A stretch of 64,000 bases of DNA from Clostridiales bacterium (GCA_018335855.1 JAGXRM010000053.1:1-64000), one strand, 5' to 3'. Counted from the first letter of the stretch, positions 7,294-17,968 are shown. Numbers and translations are program-made. Notes: generated by a model not told the origin, from the sequence alone.

Positions 7294-9228
7294 ATGAAAG
7301 ATAAACGAAGGCGCTATCTGCATAATATTCCTATCAATGAAGCACGGAGCCGGTTTCTTGACCGTAACTGGCCTGTTAGTGAAGAGGAGACATTACCGGT
7401 TACTGCGGCAGTGGGCAGTATTACGGCAAAGGCGGTCTTTGCTGTTTTCTCGTCACCTCATTACCATGCGGCTGCTATGGATGGTGTGGCCGTTCATGCT
7501 GCTGATACTGTGGGAGCAACTGAGACGTCATCAAAGATGCTGCGACTGGGGGAAACGGCCTTCCCGGTTGATACAGGCAACGCACTGCCCGCAGGCTGCA
7601 ATGCGGTCATTATGGCGGAAGAACTGGTAGAGCACGGAGAAGAAGTGGAAATTATCGCCTCTGTCGCGCCGTGGCAGCATGTACGCCCTATCGGAGAAGA
7701 TATTGTAGCTACGGAAATGCTGCTGCCTGCCGGTCATAAACTGCGCGGTGTCGATGCCGGTGCTCTGCTGGCCGGCGGTATCACCGAAGTTGCCGTACGC
7801 CGCAGCCCTATTGTTACTGTAATTCCTACCGGCAATGAACTGGTCAGCCCCGGTACGGCTCCTGCTGCCGGGCAAATTATTGAGTATAACTCTACCGTCT
7901 TTGCGGCCCTGGTGGAAGAATGGGGAGGAAAGGCGGTCAAGCATGATATCGTCCGTGATGAATTGAGCATTATAAAAGAAGCTGTCTATAACGCGGCGCA
8001 GGTCAGTGATGTGGTATTAATTAATGCCGGTTCTTCAGCAGGACGGAGAGACTATACCGCCGATGTGGTAGGTGAACTGGGAGAAGTCCTAGTCCACGGT
8101 GTGGCTGTCCGGCCGGGAAAGCCAACAATTCTCGGTGTTGTGGCGGGTAAACCCGTGATTGGTGTGCCGGGCTATCCTGTCTCTGCTTTTGTCGCCCTGG
8201 AACTTTTTCTCAAACCGTTGCTCTATCAACTGCAGGGTCTGCAGGAACCGGCACGTCCGAAATTGCGGGCGGTCTTTTCAAGGCAGTTGACGTCAGCGCT
8301 TTCCGCTGAGGAATGGGTAAGGGTAAAAGTGGGTAAAGTGGGGGAAAGGTATGTGGCGTCACCGCTTTCACGGGGATCAGGGGTGATCACTTCCCTGGTC
8401 AGGGCAGACGGTATTGTCCGTATCCCTCAGCAAAAAGAGGGACTGATGGCCGGAGATGAAGTGGATGTTGACCTGTTCCGGACGCGGGAGTATATTGACA
8501 ACAGCGTGGTTTGTATTGGCAGTCACGACCTGACGTTGGATATTCTCGGTAGCTTGTTAAGTTTACACAATCCCGGGTTTTACCTGTCATCCGCCCATGT
8601 TGGCAGTACCGGCGGCATTATGGCACTGCGGCGAGGTGAGGCGCACTTGGCCGGGGTTCACTTGCTTCACGAGGAAACAGGCGAGTACAATATTCCGTTT
8701 CTCAGCCAGTTTATTCCTGATGTTCCAGTCATGCTAATTACGCTGGTAGAGCGGGATCAAGGCTTAATGGTTGCACCGGGTAACCCGAAGAAAATAACTG
8801 GCCTGGAAGATTTGCTGAGGCAGGATGTTTCATTTATCAACCGACAGCGAGGTGCTGGGACTCGGATTCTTCTGGATGCGCGTTTAAAAGAAAAAGGCAT
8901 TGATCCTGCAGCGATTGACGGTTATCTGAGAGAGGAATACACTCACCTGTCAGTGGCAGCGGCTATTGCGGCAGGCTCTGCCGATACAGGGTTGGGCGTT
9001 TTAGCCGCAGCCCGCTCTCTGAACCTGGATTTTATCCCGGTGGCAAAGGAGCGATATGACCTTGCCATTGCCCTGAAACATACGGAAAACGAAGCTGTCG
9101 TTAAATTATTAGCGGTTGTGCGCTCGGAAGAATTTCGCCAGACCGTGGAATCTCTGGGCGGTTACCATACGGAAAAAACGGGCCGGATTGCCTACCGGCC
9201 AAAGGAGAGTTCCCATGGAGAGATTTAG
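7294..9228 (+). CDS. MoeA fused to a periplasmic-binding-protein-like (PBP) domain
   Basis: 644 residues. Residues 1 to about 405 are a MoeA unit (AAMDGVAVHAADTVG, PTGNELV, SSAGRRDYT, VRPGKPTILG, GVPGYPVSA). From about residue 410 a type-2 PBP-like domain follows (CIGSHDLTLDILG, then FINRQRGAGTRILLD, ending in EEFRQTVESLGGY), the fold known from ModE-linked and LysR-type substrate binding. It has no signal peptide, so the PBP domain is cytoplasmic and may sense molybdate, tungstate or a pterin. Such MoeA-PBP fusions are known in Clostridia and archaea. The next gene starts inside its last 14 bases. Confidence 0.9.
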   Translation: MKDKRRRYLHNIPINEARSRFLDRNWPVSEEETLPVTAAVGSITAKAVFAVFSSPHYHAAAMDGVAVHAADTVGATETSSKMLRLGETAFPVDTGNALPAGCNAVIMAEELVEHGEEVEIIASVAPWQHVRPIGEDIVATEMLLPAGHKLRGVDAGALLAGGITEVAVRRSPIVTVIPTGNELVSPGTAPAAGQIIEYNSTVFAALVEEWGGKAVKHDIVRDELSIIKEAVYNAAQVSDVVLINAGSSAGRRDYTADVVGELGEVLVHGVAVRPGKPTILGVVAGKPVIGVPGYPVSAFVALELFLKPLLYQLQGLQEPARPKLRAVFSRQLTSALSAEEWVRVKVGKVGERYVASPLSRGSGVITSLVRADGIVRIPQQKEGLMAGDEVDVDLFRTREYIDNSVVCIGSHDLTLDILGSLLSLHNPGFYLSSAHVGSTGGIMALRRGEAHLAGVHLLHEETGEYNIPFLSQFIPDVPVMLITLVERDQGLMVAPGNPKKITGLEDLLRQDVSFINRQRGAGTRILLDARLKEKGIDPAAIDGYLREEYTHLSVAAAIAAGSADTGLGVLAAARSLNLDFIPVAKERYDLAIALKHTENEAVVKLLAVVRSEEFRQTVESLGGYHTEKTGRIAYRPKESSHGEI

Positions 9229-9727
9229 TGTGGCAATACTTACAGCCAGTGACAAAGGTTCCCGCGGCGAGCGCGACGACGAAAGCGGCCGCGTTATCAG
9301 GGAAATGGTTGAGGCCGTCGGCGGTAATGTTGAAGCATATGATGTGGTGCCTGACGATTTTGATACACTCCGGGACAAACTGATTAAATATGCTGACAGC
9401 TTAGGTGTTAACTTGGTTCTTACCACAGGCGGCACCGGTTTAAGCCCCAGGGATAATACCCCTGAGGCTACCCTGTCTGTGATTAAGAAACAGGTTCCCG
9501 GTATGGCCGAGGCGATGCGCGCGTATGGTTTGCAAAAGACACCTCATGCCATGATATCCCGAGCAGTTTGCGGTGTGCGGGGGAGAACTCTGATTGTTAA
9601 TTTGCCTGGCAGTCCCCGGGCAGTTCGGGAAAATCTTGGCGTTGTTCTGCCTGCTATCCCCCACGCGATTCAGGTTCTCTGCGGTAAGGGACCAGAATGT
9701 GCATCCCTGAGAAAAGATAACGCATAA
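9215..9727 (+). CDS. molybdopterin adenylyltransferase (MogA/MoaB family)
   Basis: 170 residues from the ATG at 9215 (ribosome site AAAGGAG), overlapping the previous gene by 14 bp. It adenylylates molybdopterin before metal insertion by MoeA. Family motifs are LTASDKGSRGERDD, LVLTTGGTGLSPRD, and NLPGSPRAVREN. The length and the GGTG signature fit MogA/MoaB. Last gene of the molybdopterin group; no clear terminator follows before the groESL promoter region. Confidence 0.92.
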   Translation: MERFSVAILTASDKGSRGERDDESGRVIREMVEAVGGNVEAYDVVPDDFDTLRDKLIKYADSLGVNLVLTTGGTGLSPRDNTPEATLSVIKKQVPGMAEAMRAYGLQKTPHAMISRAVCGVRGRTLIVNLPGSPRAVRENLGVVLPAIPHAIQVLCGKGPECASLRKDNA

Positions 9728-9902
9728 AAATAATTTCACTGAGTATAATAAATTCTGTAAACAAATGAGGAAAAATAAGATAATTGAAGAAATATCAATG
9801 AAATCTGTGATAATTACGTATAACTGCGTTATTTTGCAAAAAAAATCCCTACGGGGGGGTTGCTTTTCTGACCGTTTTTCTATACCATTACTAGTGTGAC
9901 AA

Positions 9903-9929
9903 TTAGCACTCGCAAACGTTGAGTGCTAA
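9903..9929 (+). promoter_or_regulatory. CIRCE operator (HrcA site) of groESL
   Basis: Perfect 9-9-9 inverted repeat TTAGCACTC, nine bases, GAGTGCTAA: the canonical CIRCE element. It lies 35 bp before the groES start, where HrcA binding blocks transcription until heat stress. The promoter must lie just upstream in the AT-rich stretch before 9900; I could not define its hexamers with confidence. Confidence 0.97.
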
Positions 9930-9964
9930 TAACAATATATCAACTTTATAAAGGAGGTTACACC

Positions 9965-10252
9965 ATGAACATTAAACCCCTAGCTGACCGTGTAGTGATT
10001 AAAGTGCTTGAGGCTGAGGAAAAAACAGCCAGCGGCATTGTCATCCCTGACAAAGCCAAGGAAAAGCCCCAGGAAGGCGAAGTCGTCGCCGCTGGAAACG
10101 GAAAAATTCTTGATAACGGCACCCGTGTAGAAATGGATGTCAAAGTTGGAGATAAAGTTCTCTTCTCCAAGTACGCTGGTACCGAAGTTAAACTCGATGG
10201 TCAGGAATACCTGATTATGCGTCAGGACGACATACTTGGAAAAATGGTTTAA
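9965..10252 (+). CDS. groES: co-chaperonin GroES
   Basis: 95 residues from the ATG at 9965, which has the ideal site AAAGGAGG ahead of it. It caps the GroEL folding chamber. Full-length GroES with the start [13 protein letters not shown]-type strand ([15 protein letters not shown]) and the mobile-loop region [12 protein letters not shown]. First gene of the CIRCE-controlled operon, 40 bp before groEL. Confidence 0.97.
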   Translation: MNIKPLADRVVIKVLEAEEKTASGIVIPDKAKEKPQEGEVVAAGNGKILDNGTRVEMDVKVGDKVLFSKYAGTEVKLDGQEYLIMRQDDILGKMV

Positions 10253-10265
10253 TCAGTACTTATAA

Positions 10266-11921
<1,656 letters not shown>

Positions 11922-11931
11922 GAGAATCCCT

Positions 11932-11966
11932 GAAGCGTCTGCGAAGGCAGGCGCTTCTTATTTTTT
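11932..11966 (+). terminator. rho-independent terminator of groESL
   Basis: Stem GAAGCG-T-CTGC with GCAG-G-CGCTTC around a GAAG loop, followed by TTATTTTTT. It starts 10 bp after the groEL stop. Confidence 0.85.
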
Positions 11967-12173
11967 CCTTCAAGAATACACAGATATGTTATAATCAAAT
12001 TGTTGTAACAATAAGTCGGGGAGTTTGTTATGAGCAAAACTTACAATTATCACTCTACGTCCGACTCAGTATTATCTATTAAATAGAATTAAAAAGGAAA
12101 AGGCATAGGAGAATACGGTAAGAAAGGCGAAAAAAGAAAGTAACCTCTAAATTAATATAAAGTGGTGACAGTA

Positions 12174-12791
12174 ATGATTAAGCTAGATATCAAGAAAGAA
12201 TTACAGCACTTGTACAAACCTTCTATTAAGCATCCCGAACTGGTGGATGTGCCTAACATGAATTTTCTGATGGTGGATGGCAAAGGGGATCCCAATACCA
12301 CACCGGAATTTCAGGATGCTGTAGAGGCGCTCTACAGTCTTTCTTATACATTGAAGTTCATGGTTAAAAAAGGGCCCTCACTTATTGACTATAAAGTTAT
12401 GCCTTTAGAAGGTCTGTGGTGGTCCGAGGATATGTGGGAATTTAGCGTTGAACATAAAGACGACTGGCTCTGGACGCTTATGATTATGCAGCCGGAATTT
12501 GTAACGGATGATTTATTTACGAAAGCTCTGTTTCAAGTGCAGAAAAAAAAGGATCTCCCTGCTTTGCCCCGGGTTCGTCTTGAAAGCTACCATGAGGGAT
12601 TATCAGTACAAATTATGCATGTCGGACCGTTTTCCGATGAAGGCCCAACTGTCGCCAAACTCCATGGGTTTATTGAAGATGAGAAGCATGAACGCGCAGG
12701 AAAACACCATGAGATTTATCTTAGCGATCCGCGTAAAGCTTCCCCGGATAAAATGAAAACAGTAATCAGACAGCCAGTCAGGGCAAAATGA
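12174..12791 (+). CDS. GyrI-like small-molecule-binding domain protein
   Basis: 205 residues from ATG 12174 (a GTG at 12162 is possible). The whole protein looks like a GyrI-like domain of the larger, stand-alone type: MNFLMVDGKGDPN near the start and LSVQIMHVGPFSDEGPTVAKL near residue 145, followed by HHEIYLSDPRKASPDKMKT. These domains bind hydrophobic or cationic small molecules and occur fused to AraC/MerR regulators or alone. No DNA-binding domain is present here. It is a single gene after groESL; ligand unknown. Confidence 0.75.
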   Translation: MIKLDIKKELQHLYKPSIKHPELVDVPNMNFLMVDGKGDPNTTPEFQDAVEALYSLSYTLKFMVKKGPSLIDYKVMPLEGLWWSEDMWEFSVEHKDDWLWTLMIMQPEFVTDDLFTKALFQVQKKKDLPALPRVRLESYHEGLSVQIMHVGPFSDEGPTVAKLHGFIEDEKHERAGKHHEIYLSDPRKASPDKMKTVIRQPVRAK

Positions 12792-12828
12792 ATGGCAACT
12801 CGAGAACCGTCCCCAAGTTTCATTAAAG

Positions 12829-12854
12829 AGTGAAGAATGTTTCACCCTTTTTTA
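12829..12854 (+). terminator. weak terminator-like hairpin
   Basis: A short stem, GTGAA with TTCAC around six bases, then CC and six T. It follows the GyrI-like gene by about 40 bp. The sequence just upstream (GAACCGTCCCC) resembles the core of extragenic repeats seen in this bacterial group. Confidence 0.4.
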
Positions 12855-12956
12855 ATTATAAATTACAGCGGCGATAATTTGCTCTTTTCAAATTGCAAAA
12901 TGAGATGTAAGATAGTAATACTTGCTTAACATGATATCAGTGAGGAACGGTGAGGT

Positions 12957-13613
12957 ATGGATATCCGGCTGAAAGTAGTATTGCGCTATATCTGGATTAT
13001 GTTTGGTTTGTTCTTTATGGCTAACGGTATCGTTTTTCTCGTGCGGGCACAGATTGGGGTCAGCCCCTGGGATGTGTTGCATATCGGGATTTCGCAGCAC
13101 ACTGGGATTAGCCTGGGGAAAGTGCTGCAAGGTGTGGGCTTGCTGGTGGTGGTCATCAGTTATGTCTTCCATGTCCGGCCGCGCTTGGTGACGCTGATGA
13201 ATATGTATTTTGTCGGTCTTTTTGTTGACATGATAAATGGTATGAGCTATATACCCCAACCTGATGCACTTTGGTTAAAGTTTGCCTCCTACCTTTTGGG
13301 TGTGGCAATCTGTGGTTTCGGGACCGCTCTTTATATCAGCGGAAATCGTGGGGCCGGACCCCGGGACAGTTTAATGCTGGCTCTGACAAAAGCAACATCA
13401 CTGCGTATCGGTGTTGTTCGAACGATGATGGAGATAACAGCGGCCACCATTGGTTTTATACTTGGCGGACCGTTGGGAATCGGAACGTTACTGTTCGCAC
13501 TACTGGTGGGCGTATTTATAGAGATAGGTTTTGCAGGCATAGGCTTACTTAAACGAAGCTCTTTTTTCCATGCAATGTGGGATGGTATTCCGACGTATTC
13601 TCACCATCAATAA
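12957..13613 (+). CDS. YczE/YitT-like integral membrane protein
   Basis: 218 residues with about five membrane helices. The N-terminus (RYIWIMFGLFFMANGIVFLV, then AQIGVSPWDVLHIGISQHTG) matches the YczE-like branch of the YitT family in Firmicutes, with the conserved GVSPWD turn, and the later segment GNRGAGPRDSLMLAL repeats that pattern. Function unknown; B. subtilis YczE influences bacillaene production, which says little here. Followed by a terminator. Confidence 0.8.
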   Translation: MDIRLKVVLRYIWIMFGLFFMANGIVFLVRAQIGVSPWDVLHIGISQHTGISLGKVLQGVGLLVVVISYVFHVRPRLVTLMNMYFVGLFVDMINGMSYIPQPDALWLKFASYLLGVAICGFGTALYISGNRGAGPRDSLMLALTKATSLRIGVVRTMMEITAATIGFILGGPLGIGTLLFALLVGVFIEIGFAGIGLLKRSSFFHAMWDGIPTYSHHQ

Positions 13614-13624
13614 CACTGCAACCT

Positions 13625-13646
13625 GACCCCAGGGGTCTTTTTTTTT
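13625..13646 (+). terminator. compact terminator after the YczE-like gene
   Basis: GACCCC-A-GGGGTC followed by nine T. The loop is tight, so part of the stem must open. The left side (AACCTGACCCC) is the same core as the ends of the 183-bp element at 28391. Confidence 0.6.
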
Positions 13647-13869
13647 GTTTAATACATATTTAGAGGATTCAGGAAAAAAATAACGGAGAGATATCAGAAA
13701 AGGCGGTGTAGTTTTCATTAGTCAGTTTATCAGGGTAGATATGAGTACTAAAGAAGTAAAGATTATCCCATTGGTGCCAAAAGCCCGCTGACAAAAGGCA
13801 TCAAGGAATCCAACGGAGGTGGAATCACAGGACAAAAAATGGGGGCACTGGGTGTCCGGGGAGTCATTT

Positions 13870-13909
13870 AAAAAACGTGTCTTCCTTTTAAAAGGAAGAC
13901 ACGTTTTTT
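13870..13909. terminator. perfect 40-bp palindrome, probable bidirectional terminator
   Basis: Two 20-base arms with no spacer, running from AAAAAACGTGTCTTCC to its complement ending in TTTTTT. Each strand gives a GC-containing stem followed by T residues. It sits 27 bp beyond the stop of the trpB2 relic and was probably its terminator. Confidence 0.75.
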
Positions 13910-13935
13910 TAATGGTGTTAATTGAAACCAGGACA

Positions 13936-14486
13936 CTAGCTGTCGCAGGTATTTATTTTGGGGACGGTGGCCAGGCCTTTGGCCAGGTCTTCTTCGGTAT
14001 ACTCAAAGTCTTCCAGTTTGCCGGAGAGATAGGCGTCATAGGCGGTAAGGTCAAAGTGGCCGTGACCGCTGAGGCAGAAAAGAATGGATTTTTCTGTGCC
14101 GGCTTCACGGCATTCAATGGCGGCGCCGACGGCGCCTTTAATAGCGTGGGACGATTCCGGTGCTGGCAGGATGCCCTCGGTGCGGGCAAAGAGCAGAGCG
14201 GCTTCAAAGACGCCTGTCTGGCCCGGTGCCTGTGCTTCAATAATACCTTCGTGGTAGAGCTGACTGACCAGAGGGGAATCACCATGATAACGGAGGCCGC
14301 CGGCGTGAATGCCCGGGGGCACAAAGTCGTGTCCCAGAGTGTACATTTTAACCAGCGGGGTGAGGGCGGCAGTGTCGCCGAAGTCGTAGGCGTACTTACC
14401 GCGGGTCAGAGTGGGCAGGCTGACGGCTCGACTGCGATAACGCGCATGTCACGGCCGTGTATCTTGTCATAAAGGAAGGGGAAACT
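13936..14486 (-). pseudogene. C-terminal relic of tryptophan synthase beta chain, type 2 (TrpB2)
   Basis: The frame carries a long, well-kept TrpB2 C-terminus ([19 protein letters not shown], then [17 protein letters not shown] and [20 protein letters not shown]). Homology continues upstream as [20 protein letters not shown] but in another frame: one G/C base is missing near 14412-14415, where the sequence should read [11 protein letters not shown]. About the first 60 percent of the protein, including the PLP lysine, is absent, with a sharp border near 14486. TrpB2 enzymes use indole to make tryptophan. Inactive. Confidence 0.88.
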
Positions 14487-14625
14487 TAAAAGTCAAGAAA
14501 GTCAAGACTGATATAATAATCTGCTCATAAAATGTTCAGGACAGAAATTTTTGTCGAAACGGGCCAATCGGGCAGGAGAACAGGTAAAAAAACTCGAACA
14601 TAAAACATCTGGGAGGTGGAGGGTT

Positions 14626-16161
14626 TTGAACCAAGAAATGGTGGTAATTTTAGACTTCGGCGGCCAGTATACACAACTGATTGCCCGCCGTGTCCGGGAA
14701 TTAAAGGTTTATTGTGAAATACTGCCCTTTACAGCACCGCTGGAACGTGTAGAGGCCCTAAAGCCTAAAGCGTTGATTTTTTCCGGCGGCGCTTTTAGTG
14801 TTTACGGCGAAAATGCTCCGACGGTGGATCCCCGTGTGTACAAAATCGGAGTGCCGATTCTGGGAATCTGCTATGGAATGCAGTTAATGGCCAAGGATTT
14901 GGGTGGTATCGTCAACGCTGCCGGACATCGTGAGTACGGGAAAACAGAGTTGGTGGTACAGGACGATGGCGACCTCTTTAAGGGATTAGAAAAGGAAATG
15001 ACTGTTTGGATGAGCCACGGTGACTTTGTCGAAGCGGCACCGCCCGGTTTTACCGTGACGGCGTCTACGGAAAACACGCCGGTGGCGGCCATGGGCAACG
15101 ATGGCAGCCGTCAGTATGCGGTGCAGTTTCACCCTGAAGTCATCCATACACCTCGGGGCATGGAAATGCTAAAGAACTTCCTTTTCCAAATTGTCGGTTT
15201 TCGCGGCGACTGGACGATGGAGTCGTTTGTCGAAACCACTGTACGCCAGATCCGGGAGACTGTTGGCAGTGAAGAACAGGTGGTTTGCGGTTTGTCCGGT
15301 GGGGTTGACTCTTCTGTGGCGGCACTTCTTGTCCATCGTGCCATCGGTGATCGGCTGACCTGTGTTTTTGTGGACCATGGTTTATTAAGAAAAAATGAAG
15401 CCCAACAGGTTATGGAAACGTTTGCAGGGCAGTTTAATATGAAAGTGATAAAAGTGGATGCCCGGGATGTGTTTTTAGGTAAGCTGAATGGTGTGAGCGA
15501 TCCGGAGAAAAAGCGAAAAATTATCGGCACTGAGTTTATCCGGGTATTTGAACGGGAAGCGGCTAAGATTGCCAACATTGATTATCTGGTACAGGGGACG
15601 CTATACACCGATGTAATTGAAAGTGGCACAGCTACTGCCGCCGTAATTAAATCTCATCACAATGTCGGCGGGCTGCCTGAAGATATGAAGTTTAAACTGA
15701 TTGAACCATTAAATCATCTTTTTAAGGATGAGGTAAGATTAGTCGGTGAAGAATTAGGTATGTCTGAGGAATTAGTCTGGCGGCACCCATTCCCCGGCCC
15801 CGGTTTGGCGATTCGGATACTGGGTGAGATTACGGAGGAAAAGCTGGAGATCTTGCAAGAAGCAGACGCCATTATGATTGAAGAGATTAAAAAGGCGGGG
15901 CTTTACCGGGAAATCTGGCAGGCGTTTGCTGTACTGCCGGACGTTCGTTCTGTGGGTGTAATGGGGGACCAGCGGACGTATGCGTACACGGTGGCACTGC
16001 GTGCTGTAACCAGTCACGACGGAATGACAGCAGACTGGTACCGATTTCCCATGGATGTGCTGGCCCGGATCTCCAACCGGGTTGTCAACGAAGTGCCCCA
16101 CGTTAACAGGATGGTGTATGATATTACCTCAAAGCCGCCTTCAACCATTGAGTGGGAGTAA
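14626..16161 (+). CDS. guaA: GMP synthase (glutamine-hydrolysing)
   Basis: 511 residues from a TTG at 14626, 8 nt after GGAGGT; ATG 14638 is too far from a ribosome site and upstream starts have none. It converts XMP to GMP. The N-terminal glutaminase has [10 protein letters not shown] (catalytic Cys) and QFHPEV; the ATP-pyrophosphatase has [14 protein letters not shown]; the C-terminal dimerisation domain ends in the usual [16 protein letters not shown] at 14512 may be its -10 box. It precedes the riboswitch-controlled purine operon. Confidence 0.96.
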   Translation: MNQEMVVILDFGGQYTQLIARRVRELKVYCEILPFTAPLERVEALKPKALIFSGGAFSVYGENAPTVDPRVYKIGVPILGICYGMQLMAKDLGGIVNAAGHREYGKTELVVQDDGDLFKGLEKEMTVWMSHGDFVEAAPPGFTVTASTENTPVAAMGNDGSRQYAVQFHPEVIHTPRGMEMLKNFLFQIVGFRGDWTMESFVETTVRQIRETVGSEEQVVCGLSGGVDSSVAALLVHRAIGDRLTCVFVDHGLLRKNEAQQVMETFAGQFNMKVIKVDARDVFLGKLNGVSDPEKKRKIIGTEFIRVFEREAAKIANIDYLVQGTLYTDVIESGTATAAVIKSHHNVGGLPEDMKFKLIEPLNHLFKDEVRLVGEELGMSEELVWRHPFPGPGLAIRILGEITEEKLEILQEADAIMIEEIKKAGLYREIWQAFAVLPDVRSVGVMGDQRTYAYTVALRAVTSHDGMTADWYRFPMDVLARISNRVVNEVPHVNRMVYDITSKPPSTIEWE

Positions 16162-16228
16162 GAAAAATATGAGTTATCTTAAGACGTAAGCAGGGCTTGC
16201 ATGTCGGGTTAGATGCCCGCCAATAGTA

Positions 16229-16257
16229 TTGACAGTCTATGTCGAATCTGCTAGTCT
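16229..16257 (+). promoter_or_regulatory. promoter of the purine riboswitch leader
   Basis: TTGACA (16229-16234), a 17-bp spacer, then TAGTCT (16252-16257). Transcription would begin about 10 bp before the guanine aptamer, the correct place for a leader. The -35 is perfect, the -10 is poor. Confidence 0.55.
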
Positions 16258-16273
16258 TAAGGTAATTGCATAA

Positions 16274-16342
16274 CTTCGTATAAATTCAGGAATATGGCCT
16301 GAAAGTCTCTACCAGATAACCGTAAATTATCTGACTACGAGG
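16274..16342 (+). ncRNA. guanine riboswitch aptamer (purine class)
   Basis: The three-way junction of the purine riboswitch is visible: P1 (TTCGTA with TACGAG), P2 (TTCAGG/CCTGAA) closing the loop AATATGG, and P3 (AGATAA/TTATCT) closing CCGTAAA, with the junction strands TATAAA and GTCTCTACC. The specificity base in GACTACGA is C, which selects guanine or hypoxanthine, not adenine. Its P1 strand runs straight into the next aptamer. Guanine binding is expected to lower expression of the genes downstream. Confidence 0.93.
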
Positions 16343-16440
16343 GGAAGTGCGCCTAGGGTTCCGCCGCGATAGCGGGCTGGTCCGAGTGGCGCAGGCGTCC
16401 AGCGCTACACCGGAGGGATAAAAGCCCAGACGGGTAGGTT
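16341..16440 (+). ncRNA. ykkC-type aptamer, probably PRPP riboswitch
   Basis: It has the ykkC hallmark segments in order: CCTAGGGTTCCG, CTGGTCCGAGTGG, ACACCGGAGGGATAAAAGCCC. Subtype 2b members of this class bind PRPP and are known to occur in tandem with a guanine aptamer before purine genes in Firmicutes, forming a two-input switch. This placement fits that arrangement exactly. The aptamer's last helix shares bases with the terminator stem, so ligand binding should prevent termination. The ligand call rests on the context and known tandem pairs; ppGpp or guanidine are alternatives. Confidence 0.85.
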
Positions 16441-16480
16441 TCACTCGACTGACCTACCCGTCTGGGCTATTCTATTCATA
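16423..16480 (+). terminator. riboswitch-controlled terminator hairpin
   Basis: A perfect 17-bp stem (AGCCCAGACGGGTAGGT, 12-base loop, complement) followed by ATTCTATTCATAT. The left arm includes the GCCC of the ykkC aptamer core, making the structures mutually exclusive. The U-run is weak for an intrinsic terminator. Between it and the permease lie a second small hairpin (CCGAAATT/AATTTCGG near 16503-16520) and a six-codon frame with a strong ribosome site (ATG 16563 to TGA 16583). Confidence 0.8.
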
Positions 16481-16627
16481 TGTGTAGCCTACTTGTGCGC
16501 GCCGAAATTTCAATTTCGGACCCTCTGGTTAGTTTTTGAGGCGCCCGTTTTAGGGAGGTGAGATGGCAAAAGCCGGTTCTTGAATGTCTAAATAGGGAAA
16601 CATATCTACAAAGGAGGCATGCAAACA

Positions 16628-17911
16628 ATGGAGAAATTTTTCAAACTAAAAGAAAATAACACCAGTGTGCGTACTGAAATTATTGCCGGTCTGACTACAT
16701 TTATGACCATGGCCTACATTATTTTTGTAAACCCGCTGATTCTGAGCGCAACAGGAATGGACAGGGGAGCGTTGGTTACTGCTACAATTCTGGCTGCGGC
16801 GTTAACAACAATTCTCATGGGTCTGTTAACGAATTATCCTTTCGCCCTGGCATCCGGGATGGGTTTAAATGCTTATTTTGCATTTGTTGTTGCTCCGCAA
16901 CACGGCTGGGAAGTGGCTTTGGGCGCAGTTTTCATCTCTGGTATTGTATTTTTACTGTTAGCGTTATTTGGCATCATTGAACAGATTGATAAAGCCGTAC
17001 CCACCAGCTTAAAAAGAGCTGTGGCTGCCGGTATCGGTTTATTTATTGCTTTAATCGGCCTGAAGAATGCCGGAATTATTATCCCAAGCGAGGCTACTCT
17101 TGTTCAACTGGGCAGTCTGACTGACAGTGGGCCGGCGTTGGCTGTCATCGGCCTGGTTATTACAGCTTTACTCATGGCGTTAAAATTAAAAGGTGCAATT
17201 TTACTTGGCATTATTATAACAACAATTATTGGTATGTTTACAGGGGTTACTTCTGTACCCACCGGTATTGGAGATTTTATTGGTTCTCCCGCAAGCCTGG
17301 CCCCCATCGTTTTTAAGATGGATATTGGCGGCGCATTACGCTTAGGCTATGTAATCTTTGCTCTTCTTTTTGTCGATTTGTTTGACACCATGGGTACATT
17401 GCTGGGGACAGGCGCCCGTGCCGGATTTCTCGATAAGGACGGTACCCTGCCTAAGGTAAAGAACGCCATGATTGCTGATGCAATCGGTACTATGGGCGGT
17501 GCGCTCATGGGGACAAGCACTGTTACCACCTATGTAGAATCTACGGCTGGAATTTCCGAAGGCGGTCGGACAGGCCTGACGTCCATCGTGACTGGTGTAC
17601 TGTTCCTGTTGGCACTGTTTTTTGCACCATTGGCATTAATGATACCCGGTCAGGCAACGGCACCTGCTTTGGTCATTGTTGGTGTGCTGATGGTTGGCGC
17701 GATTACTCATATCGATTTTGATGATTTCACAGAAGCATTCCCCGCATTCATGACGATTGCCGTCATGCCGTTTACGTTCTCTATTGCTCACGGTATTGCT
17801 GCAGGCTTTATTACGTATCCTCTGGTAAAAATTGCCGCCGGGCGCGCTAAAGAAGTTCATTGGTTCATTTATATCCTGGCCGTGGCTTCTGTTGCTCACT
17901 TTCTTCTGTAA
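16628..17911 (+). CDS. purine (guanine/hypoxanthine/adenine) permease, AzgA/PbuG type
   Basis: 427 residues with about 13 membrane helices; a member of the AzgA-like branch of the NCS2/NAT family. Start at ATG 16628, 10 nt after GGAGG; the ATG at 16619 touches the ribosome site. Family motifs: TTFMTMAYIIFVNP near the N-terminus, ASGMGLNAYFAF, and GTSTVTTYVESTAGI. It imports purine bases by proton symport. As first gene after the guanine/PRPP riboswitch it should be off when guanine is plentiful and on when PRPP builds up. The pur genes follow without a terminator. Confidence 0.93.
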   Translation: MEKFFKLKENNTSVRTEIIAGLTTFMTMAYIIFVNPLILSATGMDRGALVTATILAAALTTILMGLLTNYPFALASGMGLNAYFAFVVAPQHGWEVALGAVFISGIVFLLLALFGIIEQIDKAVPTSLKRAVAAGIGLFIALIGLKNAGIIIPSEATLVQLGSLTDSGPALAVIGLVITALLMALKLKGAILLGIIITTIIGMFTGVTSVPTGIGDFIGSPASLAPIVFKMDIGGALRLGYVIFALLFVDLFDTMGTLLGTGARAGFLDKDGTLPKVKNAMIADAIGTMGGALMGTSTVTTYVESTAGISEGGRTGLTSIVTGVLFLLALFFAPLALMIPGQATAPALVIVGVLMVGAITHIDFDDFTEAFPAFMTIAVMPFTFSIAHGIAAGFITYPLVKIAAGRAKEVHWFIYILAVASVAHFLL

Positions 17912-17968
17912 AAAAACTTGGATGGGGGTCGTGAATACGGCCCTCTTCCGTCTTAAAGAGGTATGTAT

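Noticed and set aside
9840-9900. Exact promoter hexamers of groESL
   Set aside because: Several poor matches overlap before the CIRCE element and none stands out enough to report.
12030-12086. 18-codon frame with a ribosome-site-like GGGGAG upstream
   Set aside because: Too short, no recognisable sequence, and nothing couples it to the next gene. It may be a leader or chance.
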